Positions 10,629-21,621 of a stretch of DNA of 35,977 bases are shown here, in pieces. The notes under the pieces were generated by a model, which worked only from the letters and a program-made list of their open reading frames with translations, did no database searches and had not been told where the DNA came from. This DNA is from Saccoglossus kowalevskii (Eukaryota; Hemichordata; Enteropneusta; Harrimaniidae). Made by a program: the position numbers and the translations under genes. The stretch lies in contig NW_003143297.1 of NCBI RefSeq assembly GCF_000003605.2, positions 82,831 to 118,807 on the forward strand, written 5' to 3'. Position 1 is the stretch's first letter; each line of letters opens with the position of its first letter.

Positions 10629-10735
10629 ATACTATATAACAGACCTGCAGAACCAGAATTGATGAAAAGAGTCTGTCACTTTGAATATAGGATGTTGTAG
10701 ATATAGTTTTATAACATAAGAGAAAGTCATCAACC
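10629..10735 (+). other. MFSD5: MFSD5 5' UTR part of exon 2, including end of the uORF
   Basis: This begins right after a strong acceptor (pyrimidine-rich tctgttctttcag, AG at 10627-10628) and runs to the MFSD5 ATG. If it is joined to 8643, codons continue in frame from the upstream ATG and stop at TGA 10660-10662, giving MAVILRGSRYYITDLQNQN. There are 73 bases between that stop and the main start, enough for re-initiation. Other ATGs in the leader are short and closed by stops. The acceptor is convincing; the join is inferred. Confidence 0.6.
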
Positions 10736-12085
10736 ATGATGGTATTAATATATGTATCATTTGGTGTTCTCTCGGTACTTTCTGGTATCCTACATTATTT
10801 TTCCAGTGGAACCAAACAGGAAGTGATTATCACCTCAAACCCAACTTTTACCCAGTTTCAACGGGGATATTTCTTGGTTTATTTCTTAGCATTAGCTGCA
10901 GATTGGCTGCAAGGACCTTATCTTTATAAGCTGTACAGTTATTATGGCTTTATTGAATCGCAGATTGCCGTATTGTATGTATGCGGGTTTGCATCAAGTG
11001 TTGTATTTGGTACATATGCTGGGATTTTGGCTGATAAGTTAGGAAGGAAGAAACTTTGTATGACATTCGCTGTTGTGTACTCTGTGTCTTGTCTGACAAA
11101 ATTATCGCGCGACTATGCCATCCTGATTGTTGGTCGAGTCTTGAGCGGAATATCAACTTCGTTGCTCTTCACTGCGTTTGAAGCTTGGTATGTACACGAA
11201 CATGTTGAGACCCACGACTTCCCTGCCGAATGGCTGCCAGCAACATTTTCAAAGGCTACTTTTTGGAATGGAATTCTGGCAATCATCGCAGGTATTATTG
11301 CAAACATATTGGCCGGAGGATTGGATTTGGGACCTGTGTCACCCTTCATATTCGCAATCCCATTCCTGATGGCATCGGGAACCATTGTGTACTTCACCTG
11401 GACGGAGAACTATGGCACGAAACAAGCTAAGCTTTGTAAAGGATGTTTTGATGGCCTTCGTGACATAGTACAGAGTCGTCGTGTTCTTTTAATTGGTATC
11501 ATTCAATCGCTATATGAAAGTGTCATGTATATATTTGTTTTTCTTTGGACACCGATTTTAGATTCAGAAGGTCCCCCTCTGGGTGTCATATTTTCAAGTT
11601 TCATGATCTGCATCATGCTTGGGTCTTCAGTTTTCAAAATACTCAATGCCAAACGATATCCAATGTTTACTATTCTTAATATTTCCCTTGCCCTTGGGCT
11701 GATATCCATGATTATTTGTGTTGGATCCTCTCACCCTAAGTATTTTAGTCCCTCATGTTCGTACATAGCTTTTTTAATTTTGGAATTTGGATGTGGTATG
11801 TATTTTCCTGCTATGGGTTTCCTGCGAAGTTTGATCCTACCTGAGGCTCATCGTGCCGGGATTATGAACTGGTTTCGAGTGCCTCTCAATCTCATTGCAT
11901 GCATTCTGTTGATGGTTTTACATGGTGATCCATCTAGATTGGGTGAAAAAAATATTTTCTTGATATGTGCTATTTTGATGTCAGTAGCAATGATGTGTGG
12001 GATCAATTTTGCTGTATTAGTGAAAGACGATGATGATCTGAAAACCAGCACAGAAAATGACAAAGACGAATCAATCACTGCATAA
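10736..12085 (+). CDS. MFSD5: MFSD5, MOT2-family molybdate-anion transporter
   Basis: A 449-residue, 12-helix major facilitator protein in a single exon; the human protein is about 450. It is expected to move molybdate across the plasma membrane for molybdenum-cofactor synthesis. Family signatures are very clear: YFLALAADWLQGPYLYKLY around residues 49-67, the MFS motif A GILADKLGRKK at 96-106, AFEAWYVHEHVETHDFPAEW at 147-166, FVFLWTP near 267-273, IFSSFM near 285-290, and MNWFRVPL at 377-384. The C-terminus is an acidic, charged tail (DDDD at 431-434) expected to be cytosolic. Two ATGs stand in tandem at 10736 and 10739, both in good context; I chose the first. The gene is divergent from RPL15. 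The frame shows no damage. Confidence 0.96.
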   Translation: MMVLIYVSFGVLSVLSGILHYFSSGTKQEVIITSNPTFTQFQRGYFLVYFLALAADWLQGPYLYKLYSYYGFIESQIAVLYVCGFASSVVFGTYAGILADKLGRKKLCMTFAVVYSVSCLTKLSRDYAILIVGRVLSGISTSLLFTAFEAWYVHEHVETHDFPAEWLPATFSKATFWNGILAIIAGIIANILAGGLDLGPVSPFIFAIPFLMASGTIVYFTWTENYGTKQAKLCKGCFDGLRDIVQSRRVLLIGIIQSLYESVMYIFVFLWTPILDSEGPPLGVIFSSFMICIMLGSSVFKILNAKRYPMFTILNISLALGLISMIICVGSSHPKYFSPSCSYIAFLILEFGCGMYFPAMGFLRSLILPEAHRAGIMNWFRVPLNLIACILLMVLHGDPSRLGEKNIFLICAILMSVAMMCGINFAVLVKDDDDLKTSTENDKDESITA

Positions 12086-12397
12086 TTGGGAATTCTGGTA
12101 GTTTTAGCATATTGTAAACAGGTTCACTTCAAATGTGGTCATGAGGTTTGGGAACATTGTTAATTACAGTTAGAATATCAGGTAGAATTATATCTATATT
12201 TGTGTATTACCAGGTAGGCTTGGAGATTGCTGGGTAACTCATATGACTGTGGTGCTTGAGTAGAAAACAAACAAACATACATACATGCAGGGTCTTTTAT
12301 TCACTATTCCTGCCAGCACTAAAACTTTGTTCCTAAATTAGTTTATTCAGCAGGTAATTTATGTGAGTTTATTTTTTAATTTAATATAAATTTCTCA

Positions 12398-12850
12398 TTA
12401 AGGTAGAAGTCTACTCATAAAAGCAGATACCCAGAATTTATTTTATAATAAATTATACTCCTTGGCAATATGAGGATATTGACTTGAGGTCACCAGCCTA
12501 ATTCTTAAAAAAATGATTGTTCTATTTTTGCTGGTATTGTAACGCATTCACCATAGGTCGCTGGCAGAGATACTATGCCATAACTAAAATTGTAGGCTGG
12601 TGAAAAATTCATATATTGTGAATGATGGGGTAGTTTATGTTTCAAAAATCTGTGTTTTAAAAAGTTCAATTTTTCTTTAACATTGTATTCAATGATTTGT
12701 TTTGTGATTTTTGAAAAATACTTGGACAAGATCCCCAAAATGCTGTAACAGTGTCAGTCAGTGTCATGATTTAACATAATAAACCATTCAACATTGTCAT
12801 GCGATTTCTGACAAACTTTGTCATAAATTATGAGTAGGCTTCTACCTTAA
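12398..12850. mobile_element. TTAA-flanked inverted-repeat element (MITE), ~445 bp
   Basis: The left end reads ttaa then ggtagaagtctactcataa (12402-12420). The right end is ttatgagtaggcttctacc (12828-12846) then ttaa. The two 19-base ends are inverted copies with one mismatch, and both are bordered by TTAA (12398-12401 and 12847-12850), the duplication typical of piggyBac-type transposition. The 407-base interior has a minus-strand open frame at 12505-12738 with no recognisable domain, so this is a non-autonomous element. It lies 313 bases after the MFSD5 stop, probably in its 3' UTR. The canonical piggyBac terminal bases (CCC...) are not seen, so the superfamily is tentative. Confidence 0.8.
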
Positions 12851-13515
12851 GTTTATTATTTTTTACTTGTAACCTACACTGTATGTGATCAAATGCTGAT
12901 TAGTCCTTCTTGTCTAATTATGGGAAATGTACCATTTGTATTATAACTCAATTGATGACCTTTGACCTGTGGGGGGGGGGAAATCGTGTGTTATCTACTA
13001 AACTAAAGATTTTGGGATTACGGTCTAACAGCTGTAGGTAGAAGGTATTGACATGGAATTTTAGTTGTTATTCTTTTAAAACAAATCAGAAAGTACTCCA
13101 TACTGCAGTGGTATTAGTGTAGTATCCATGATTTACTTTGAATGTATCTGTGTTTTCACAAAATTTGACATCTATGATTTTCATTATGTGTTTATCATTG
13201 GATAATTAGAGTTTATAGAAACTTTATACAGTAATTGATTTGAGGCACAGTATTATTATAGTATCTAAACAAAGAGAAGTATAAAGTCAATTTATCCCTC
13301 GGAATATATACAAGTGGTAAATTACATAGGTGACACCTTGTGTTACTTGGTACTCCTGTTCAGGGGCACATTGTTTCTACCCCATTGTGTACTGTACATA
13401 AGAGTATTTTTCCCCCAATGCTTGTAGTTTGAAGTTGACAAACTTGATTTTCGTGTACATGATATTTAAGTGACAATAGCTGTAACAATCAATATTTCTC
13501 CAATTTTTATTTTTT

Positions 13516-13521
13516 AATAAA
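13516..13521 (+). terminator. MFSD5: Candidate MFSD5 poly(A) signal AATAAA
   Basis: An AATAAA follows a T-rich stretch about 1.4 kb after the MFSD5 stop and is followed by TG/TTTT-containing sequence (acattttctgtgtcattag). Two earlier AATAAA hexamers, at 12447-12452 and 12778-12783, lie inside the inserted TTAA-flanked element and could end shorter transcripts. Which one is used cannot be told from sequence. Confidence 0.35.
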
Positions 13522-15143
13522 ACATTTTCTGTGTCATTAGTGCCAATTTGTAATAGAATGTGGACACTGAAAGCATGGAGAAAAAGATTGCAGCATGGTT
13601 ATGTCCAGATCTCCAGAGAGTGCCATCTATTGACATCTGATTTTGTCAAGCAAACCTTGGAGATTACGTCACATTGATGACACCATGCCAAGGGCACTTG
13701 AATAAATGACAAATACATTGCCATCTTGTGAGACTAAGCCTCTCTCTGATGGCTTATCATCAATGATTTAATGTGTCATTTCCATAATAGTGTGTGTTGT
13801 GCATCACAAATAGTTATGTTCCCCACGACATGACCAATTTTAAAAACTTAACACTAGTTTTCACATTGCATTTTATATGACATAAACTTTGTCACTTTGC
13901 CCATGCAGTTGTGTCTAAAACAATATTTTGGTAGGATTTGTTCATTTTATGTGGTTATATTTAAAAAAAAAATGTTCTAAATCACAGCTATTGTCACTTC
14001 AATGAGATTATTCAGGTTACAGAATATCTTGACCTATATTTTCTTGGCAGTGTGTGAGTCACAGCAATATGCATGAATATTAGCTTATTTATCTGTACTT
14101 TTATTCCCACAATAATGGGGTTAAAATATTTTTATTGTCTTTATATTATTCTCCGTATTACTTTGGGATGGATGATAGTATGCCTTTAATTAAATTTAAA
14201 GTGAACACCCGGCTTTCCATTACTGGTTTAGAAGCAAGTGAAAACTTTTGTGAAAACTCTGGTTTAGAGCTATTAAACATTTCACATACAGTGGTAGATT
14301 TAATGGCCAAAGCTTGTTAGGTTTTCATGTATGAACCGACTCGTATGCTATTACCAGAGGAAAATCAAACACTGAACACTTATTTGAAGACAATGAACTA
14401 CTGTGATATGGTTTGCAGCCTCAGAAACCAGGGTTGTCTAAAACTCTTCAGATTGTAAGACTGATTGGAGTAGGACTGTGGGATTTATTTTTTCTGTGTA
14501 ATTTCATATGTTGAATTTTTAAATAATATTTAATGGGAGGATATACGCTATATTATCTTTTAAGAATATGATATTGTTGTGTATATATACATAAAACTGT
14601 ACAATGATGTGGGGACTGAAGACAATGTGCCCTCAAAGTTGTTTCATAAGCATTTTATAGCATACATGGAACTGTCGCACATCTATTGAAAACAAGTCAT
14701 TTAGGAGGCATACTGTTGATGGCCAACACAATGCTAAAATCCGTAATGACCCCAGATGTGTTGGTGGTCTGGGTTTTGAAAGACACGCTCAAGAGGTTCG
14801 GTGCAGTGGGAAATATGAACAAATAAAGGAAAAGGTTTTTCAGATCTGGAGAAAAGTTAGATAAAATAAAAATTATAGTTGGAATAAATGGCAGTATGTT
14901 GTACAATATTATTTTGTCATTTATGGCCTTGCTACATGTACAAAAGTTGCTGTGAATCATCGTACATGGTGAACAAATGTATGCTATGCTTCATATTCTG
15001 CATATATAATTGTTGGTTTACAATCTTCATAAAGGCATAACCCAGTGTAAGTTTACTGGAATAAATATCCTACAAGAATAATGGGTTAAATGACCACGAG
15101 TGGTTTAATAATATAATTTCTAACATTGAAAATGCAAATAATG

Positions 15144-15277
15144 TGAGGTTATTACGAGGATACCTCAAAGTATGCACAAAGACAGTACAGCCGGACTATC
15201 GACTGACACGCAGCGGAGGTCGATGAGAAGGTGTACTGTCTCAGTGAATACTTTGATGTATCCTCATAATAACCTCA
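15144..15277. repeat. Long foldback (46-bp arms, ~134 nt in total)
   Basis: The left arm (15144-15189, tgaggttattacgaggatac onward) is mirrored by the right arm (15233-15277, ending taataacctca) with only a handful of mismatches. The central ~40 bases contain a second, shorter inverted pair (ctatcgact against aggtcgatgag) around a GC-rich loop. The whole would fold into one long hairpin. It may be a foldback element, or the precursor of a small RNA if transcribed. There is no coding potential. Confidence 0.8.
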
Positions 15278-18200
15278 TTTTTATATATCTTTTCCTTCCA
15301 AGGATGCATCATGGGAACAGCGACATCCAAAATGTTTAGAACTGAATCAGGAAACTTTATTGTGTGGAGTCCAGTCAAACCCTGGTGGCAGCCATGTTTG
15401 TTTTTGTTACTAGAGGACCCTTATTCGCATAATCATTCCATATTTGGAATTCCCATTTCCTAATATGGTTGGATGAAAATACCCTGTAAAATATGGCAAA
15501 TTTTACGGCATGCTTTCGTTGACAGATGTATAATATATTTTAATTTGAGGCATCAAAGCAAGTGCATGTATACTTGTATTTGTCTTATTAATGGCAGTGT
15601 ATGTCATGCTGTAATATCCACATTTTCTAGGTGCTCTTGATGAAAAGTAGATTGAGTCGTTAATGAAAGATTGTCTTGTTTTGTGAAAGATTCTTTGTGT
15701 CATAACCATGAGTAATGGCTTCCATTCTAAATGCCTTTGATGAAACTTTACTTATTTAGCCAGTATCTATCGATTGAAGATGCCTATTACCCACTTGAAT
15801 CATTTTCTGTTCAAGGGCTTGAAGCCCATTTTATACAGACTCTGAAATGAAAACAAAAGCCTAACCCTTGCACTGAATGGGATACATCAGATATCCCTAG
15901 GATCTGCTACGCTTTGCAGCATAAATAACTGGATCTTTTACATGTAGTTCCACAATAGGAACATGGAACTGACAGCCCTACAAAAGGATGCAATTCTGCT
16001 GTATACAAACACCATGAGCCTAGAAAGTGGACAGAATATTTACACTGCCAAGTGTACAGCCAACCAAAGGTGCCAAACCCACAATCTCCCAAATGGACAG
16101 ACACTCTTACTATTGTGCCACAGGTCTGTCAGTATTAATAGTAGCTTTGTCTTTGTTATATTTGCACATTTGAACATTAAAAATGCTGTGTGTCTTTATG
16201 TTGCCTTTCACAAAATAAAAATATTTCTCCATACGAAATAGGAATTTTCATTTGGTCCAAAGATTGACAAAGAAATTACGAAATTGCTATACAAAATCGT
16301 ATAGTGCATACAACGGAATGGGTTCAGTAGGACTATATTAACCAAAAACGTGATTTGAATATATCGAATGCTGGTCGCAATTTTAGTTTCGTTTTTTTTG
16401 TGAAACTGTTTTGATAGGGTATTTACCTAAAATTATGGTCCTCAATTACATAAAAATGTGTGACTAAATTATTTAGTATCATAAACACTACACCTACAAA
16501 ATATTTGTAAAATAAAAGCAAACATTTTTAAGGCATCAATACTGCCCTCTTTGGTCATATTTGGAAATCTAATTAATGTTGGCCTATGCTTTTAAAATGC
16601 AACAATGTATTTAGTTTTATTAAATAGTAACTGATTATAGCATTAGATAATTAATTTCCAATATTCTGAATACTTAATAGCCCTAGATTTTGAATTGCAT
16701 CTGACCTAGGGTTGATAATGCAGTTTACTCAGCGGCAGTTCTCGTCGGTGTCAACAATTGTACTTTATATATTTAAATATTTTAGAGGAGTCTATGTTAA
16801 ACTGATGATGGCTTTAGCCCAACTCAATTATACAGCCACTTGGCTACAATGAACGCGACAGTGCTTTTTTTATATTTGAGTCGTATCTTGAAATTCCATA
16901 CACATTTGAAGCACCTTGCTTAACAGAACTATATTTTCATGGTTGAGTCAATCTCTTAAAGCTCATGACAGCCAATCTGATTTGTACATTACATGCATCT
17001 TAAACATTAAGGGCCTGAGATTGTTTGCAGTGGTTGGGTTTTATCAATTAATTTCCTTTGGGCGACTTCCTTTTGAATTTACATCAGCTTGTCGAGAGGA
17101 CAATAACTGACAATATTCATGAAATAACTAAATTGCTTGCTTTCTGTATTTGATAAAAAACATCTTTTTAGTGATTTTGCTTGATTTAGAGTGGGGCTTG
17201 CCACAAATTTCGTCAGTACGCCCGGGTGACAGACATTCGCTCCACACTTATGCAATTTGTCTATACAGTGTCATTATAAAATCATAGATTTTATTGTTCA
17301 AGCTTGTTTTGAACCAAATCTACTTATATTTACAAGGTTCGCCGATTTGGTCACATGGCAATTATGTAAACAACGACTGTCCAGTTTGGGACGAACTTGG
17401 GCTTTTGAATCATATGTGCTTAATTATGCTGAATGAGACAACAGAACATGCTTTATTCAAAAATGTCAAGAAACCCTTTTTTGCTACTTTAAGTATATGA
17501 CGAGTAAATTGTTTTTTTAAAGAAGTCTGAATCAAACCGTTTGCAGCTCAGTTCAATATTTTGATACAAACTTAGTTGACAATGAACTGTTTTGATCGTT
17601 ATAAAACTGCATGTCTACCTCTGTTGGGGTGACATTTTTACAATGTTAATTTTTGGTGTTTTTATTGACAAAAATGGTTGTGGTCATCTTGTCTTTGTAC
17701 CAACTCAGTCTGGGCATATCTGAGAGATGTCCATGCACAAACATTCGCAACAGGGACTAATAAAAAAAATCAGAGCATATGCATAATTTTGAGAAAACAA
17801 GTTGACCAGGAACCACAATATTCAAGTAATTTCATGGACCATACAAGTCATTCATAATTTCAAAATTACCTTTTATATAAGTTCATCATGATTAGTAACC
17901 ATGAATTGGATGAATCATCAACGCTGGTAAATAAAAACTGAAACTGACTGTTCATTAATCTAAGTATTAAGATACAACCATCATAGCCTTTTTTGTTGAT
18001 CCTGAGCCATATCACCTCTGACAGGACATAGAATTTGAACGGAAGTGGAAAAAAAGGCAAATACTGAATAGAAAAATTCTCCCGTATTAGACACGGCCAT
18101 ATGCTCAGTAAATGGAACATTTGAATTTAGCTCGAGATTGATACAATACAATCTTTCATGAATAATTTTAACAATATTGCCATGGTAACGCACTATCATA

Positions 18201-18695
18201 ATTAGATGTATGGTGAAATTGTAATGACATACTACATACAAATCTGCAGAATATTGTTCCAAAATTAAATGTGTTCAAATCATTACTAATTTACCTTGTA
18301 ATGTGTAATAGGTGATTTTCTGTTCACTGCGAGATTTTGCGTAATGTGTGAAAGGTGCAGACTGAACATCTGCTGCAAAAATCAAATAATTTGATTTTGA
18401 ATTTCTTTTTTTAATCGTTCAATGTTGAAGTGCTGAGCTTTCAGAGTGGAACATGATGTTGAGATGTACTTACCCCAGCAAAATTGAAATGTATATCAAA
18501 TGTGTACACCGCATTATTAAGTCATGAGATGTTTTGAAGCCACAACAATGCCACGACCTTTGGTTTTTTTTACATTCAATTTCATGTACAAGATTAATCA
18601 ATTTCATTTGAATTGAGGTTTGGTTCTTCATACATTTGAGCTTCTTTAGTGGTCCGAGATTTGAGGTATAGAACACTTAAACATTTAAATAAAGC

Positions 18696-18883
18696 TACTG
18701 TAAAATGCTTTATTTTAGCTGGAATTTATTTTCGCTGAAAAGACTTTTTAGGTGTGTTATATAAAATTTATTTTCACTGATTTTTGGAGAGCTGAATGTA
18801 AAAGATAGGAAAAAAGGTATATTTGCTGGATTTTTTATTTTCACTGAAACATTCCTTCAGCCAAAATAAAGTATTCCACAGCA
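18696..18883. mobile_element. MITE copy D, 188 bp
   Basis: Left end tactgtaaaatgctttatttt, right end aaaataaagtattccacagca, with the final TA changed to CA. The inside matches the 3790-3978 copy in reverse order of its subterminal blocks, as expected for a near-palindromic element. Confidence 0.83.
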
Positions 18884-19817
18884 ATCAATATTTAATATTT
18901 TTACCCAAAAATTAATCAGAAACTGTAGTTGTAACCATACTATAAAATTTAGTTACAAATTATTATGCACAGATTATTACCAAATTCTCATTGGACCATA
19001 CATACCGGTTATATAAAATCAATAGATTTTATCTTTATAAGGCTAGTAATTTATGCAGATATTTGTATCTCACTAATTAGTTTTGGTAACTGTGGATCTA
19101 ATCATCAGGTCTTTGTAGCTTCTATTTTGTGAACTATAAATAGTCCAGAAAGTTGAAAATGTAATCTTCAAGCTCATCCACAATGATTTGTTGAAGTTTT
19201 TCAGGCCCAAGTTTGATTTTTGAGAGGGAGAGCCAAGTTTATCAGCTATTCATGAGAAATGGCCTAGCGAGGACTGCTGGAAATTTTTTTAGTTTCATTT
19301 ATTTAGAGGTGCTAGGTAGGATAACCTCTGAGGCTTTACTTTTGCAGTCTATAGCCTAGTCACCCCCTATTTACAAATCAGTTATTACTAACAGTTGAGG
19401 ATTGTTAAGATGACTGTATTCAAATAGTGTGATGTGCAATGTGGAGTCGCCTGAAATTACAAAATGATCGTAAAATTAAAAGATGAACATTTATTTCAAG
19501 AAATACTGATGTAATTAATTGAGTCAGTGAAAGTCAGGGTTCATCTCTAACTGTTTTGTTATTGTTGTTCCTATTTCACAAAGTGTGTATGTATTAGGCA
19601 CGTTGTGCATTTTTTGGAATGCCAATAATATCTCATTTCTGTTTTATGTATGCACACAGAATTTCATCTTCATCGCATATCATTGTACAATGAAAATAGA
19701 TAATATAAAAGTACAGCCTGTGTAGCTGACCAGAAACAAATTTGTCATTTATTTAGGCCTAGCCTAGCATAGCATAGCAAAAATTATAAATTACATTGAT
19801 TTTGTGAGAGACAAGTC

Positions 19818-19823
19818 TTTATT
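19818..19823 (-). terminator. MRPS21: MRPS21 poly(A) signal
   Basis: AATAAA on the minus strand (tttatt on plus), 235 bases after the MRPS21 stop and followed downstream by a short T/G-containing stretch (gacttgtctct). It is the first canonical hexamer downstream of the stop that I can see, which would give a compact 3' UTR of about 250 bases. Confidence 0.5.
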
Positions 19824-20057
19824 CATTAATTGTAGTTAGGTGCTGGCCATTATGTCTTGGTACATCACTACAAGATACAGAAATAACCAAATATCATGTC
19901 CCAACACAAAAGCACTTTTTATTATCAAAAATCAACAAATCTGCATTCCAGTATCAATCAGCTCAATACACTTCTGTCTGTACAGATTTCCCGTAATAAC
20001 AGTCATAGTGTACTCTCAAATCTCTTTGTTCAGGTACAAGTTGATACACACAACTTT

Positions 20058-20235
20058 TCACACTACCCAGGGTGGTGTCCTATTTTTTCGCATCAAGAAT
20101 TGAATTTTCCGGTGCATTTCATCATTGTATATCTTCTTAACAGTTTCATATTCTATCCTCTGCCTCTTGCGGAAAGGCTTTTCAAAATAACGCCTTCTCT
20201 TAACTATTTCTATAATATTCTCTCTTCCCAGCATA
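20058..20235 (-). CDS. MRPS21: MRPS21 second coding exon (bS21m C-terminal part)
   Basis: Mitochondrial ribosomal protein bS21m of the small subunit, the animal counterpart of bacterial S21. This exon gives 58 codons plus one base and a TGA stop at 20060-20058. It contains [16 protein letters not shown], then [30 protein letters not shown] and a PPW ending. These match the family closely: the basic [14 protein letters not shown] helix that binds 12S rRNA and the NxEMxRKIxFLMRKNRxxPW tail. The acceptor ttgtcttgcag type sequence (gattctgtcttgcag) has AG at 20237-20236. Joined to 21009, the reading frame makes an 85-residue protein; human MRPS21 is 87. Overlapping plus-strand open frames here are shadows. 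Confidence 0.95.
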
Positions 20236-21008
20236 CTGCAAGACAGAATCGTAGACAAAAATGATTGTATAATATCCTAGTTCTATTTTGACACCTTTGC
20301 ATATTGAAGGCCACACACATTTTACTCTATACATCAGAACTTCATGATTGGGTAACCAATTTCAAGGCCAAAATTGACAAAATTACTTTAGTATGATCGA
20401 GAAATTTAAGTTTTAGAGCTGCCTCTTTTGACATTAGTATCTTCTTCTTTAATCTACCACATTTGCGCTTTCGGAATTTGCCAAGCATTGTAAACAGCGA
20501 TGCTTCACTTCCAAATACTGAAGTGCAACTGAAGGTCACACTCAAAATCCTGTGATCCTTTTCCTGCAAACACAACGCAGCATCTCCCAAATATTGCTTA
20601 TCGTAATTTCTTGTCATCTGTGAACCGCTAAGTTGAATCACAAACAGTACAATCAAGTCGAAAGATCCCGGGCCTGAGACATATTATGTGTTTTTAATCA
20701 TACTTCCCAAACTTCTTTAACGTAATATTATTGGTTTGTCCTTTGGTTTAGACAATGGAGCTTTTGGCTAATCACAATCACTTGAACATGATACAAATGC
20801 TTAATTTATTAGGATATATTCGGTAAAAGGTCACCCAAATCTATTGCTATTCTGTTTATTCAAAAACGATAAAAAATAACACGAAATTCAACAACAAAAT
20901 AGTTTTGTCAATATTTCAATCAGCTGCAGCCATTTTGGAAAACCGGTGTACTTTTGCGTTGATTTTAAAATAACATTTTCGATATTTTGAAACAAACTGA
21001 ATACTTAC
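20236..21008 (-). other. MRPS21 intron, with an unassigned 104-codon frame inside
   Basis: The intron contains an uninterrupted minus-strand frame at 20342-20656 that starts with ATG. Its product has a lysine- and arginine-rich central part (FRKRKCGRLKKK) and a hydrophobic C-terminal end. I recognise no domain. A frame of this length is expected about once or twice by chance in AT-rich sequence of this size, so it is not called as a gene. Confidence 0.5.
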
Positions 21009-21088
21009 TTGTTGAGCGATCTATATGCTGCATCGACATTTCCGTTTTGGACCATTACGGTTCTAGCTATGAAACGTAAATGCCTCAT
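21009..21088 (-). CDS. MRPS21: MRPS21 first coding exon
   Basis: Translates as [20 protein letters not shown] then AYRSLN. This is the family N-terminus, in which the block FIARTVMVQ is nearly invariant. The ATG is at 21088-21086 with A at -3. The exon ends at 21009 with the donor GTAAGT at 21008-21003 after two bases of an Asn codon. The intron is 773 bases. The exon is too short to stand out by ORF length alone and was found by family recognition upstream of the C-terminal exon. The two exons join without a frame change, which makes the assignment very firm. The product acts in the mitochondrial matrix. Confidence 0.94.
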
Positions 21089-21125
21089 TTTCAGCCAGGT
21101 ACAATCAACGTGACGGAAGTGTTCA
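21089..21125 (-). promoter_or_regulatory. MRPS21: MRPS21 5' leader and proximal promoter with ETS-like motif
   Basis: Immediately upstream of the MRPS21 ATG on the minus strand is a short leader, then CACTTCCGTCACG (the CGGAAGTG core lies at 21114-21121 on the plus strand). An ETS/GABP core within 35 bases of the start codon is typical for nuclear genes of mitochondrial proteins. No TATA box is seen. Confidence 0.45.
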
Positions 21126-21559
21126 GAAGTTTGGGGTCACGACCTCTATATGCTAACGTAAATAGGGGGATTTATATGTCGCAAAAATATTTCAGTCCAA
21201 AATGTAATGTGTATGCTTGAAAATTCTGGTTTAGAAATTTTCTTACGTTTGTTACGCAACATTCTTACTTTTCTGTTATATATATTAATATCAAGTGATT
21301 AATAGCAAGAACACGATAGGTTTTTTTCAGGGTTACACTGTCGTTGTGCTGAAGCGAGCTTCAACATGATGCATTTAAAATATTCTCTTTTAAAACCTTA
21401 CTATTTTATCATCTATAATTTATGTACATTTATGTGCTATGAAAATATAAAAGAAAAGTGAAGTTAAAGTTGTTTATCTGAATTTATTAACATTGTTGGT
21501 AGATGCGACTTTTAATGTGCGTGACTCCCCCTGGTGAAAAGATCTTTTACGGCATAGGC

Positions 21560-21621
21560 CTCAATCTTCAGAGAAGCGCGAAAACATTGACTTCCGTGCA
21601 TTCACCTGACCTGGAGAAAAT
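21560..21621 (+). other. Possible first exon of a plus-strand transcript
   Basis: The segment runs ttgacttccgtgcattc (an ETS-type core on the minus strand), then ctggagaaaATG, and ends exactly at a strong donor, gtgagtacc, starting at 21622. An exon ending on its start codon is a known layout in housekeeping genes. I could not find a convincing partner exon. The candidates are a segment after an acceptor at about 22597 and one after an acceptor at about 24201. It could equally be a non-coding RNA start or chance. Confidence 0.25.

Larger units (their letters stand above)
13522..19817. other. Intergenic stretch, no gene seen
   Basis: Holds the foldback at 15144-15277 and the MITE at 18696-18883. 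A CRE-like ttacgtca is at about 13663. Open frames up to ~92 codons (e.g. 14697-14960 minus, 15963-16241 plus) have no recognisable domain and are at chance length for this composition. Confidence 0.6.

Noticed and set aside
14640-14960. Open frames in three registers (87 codons on minus, 71 on plus)
   Set aside because: No family recognised, no clear splice or start context, and the three frames contradict each other.
15312-15464. Short plus frame beginning MGTATSKMF (about 50 codons), with a myristoylation-like start
   Set aside because: Too short to stand out, no homologue recognised and no promoter or poly(A) context.
19896-20264. 122-codon plus-strand open frame, the longest after MFSD5
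   Set aside because: It is the antisense shadow of the MRPS21 second exon.
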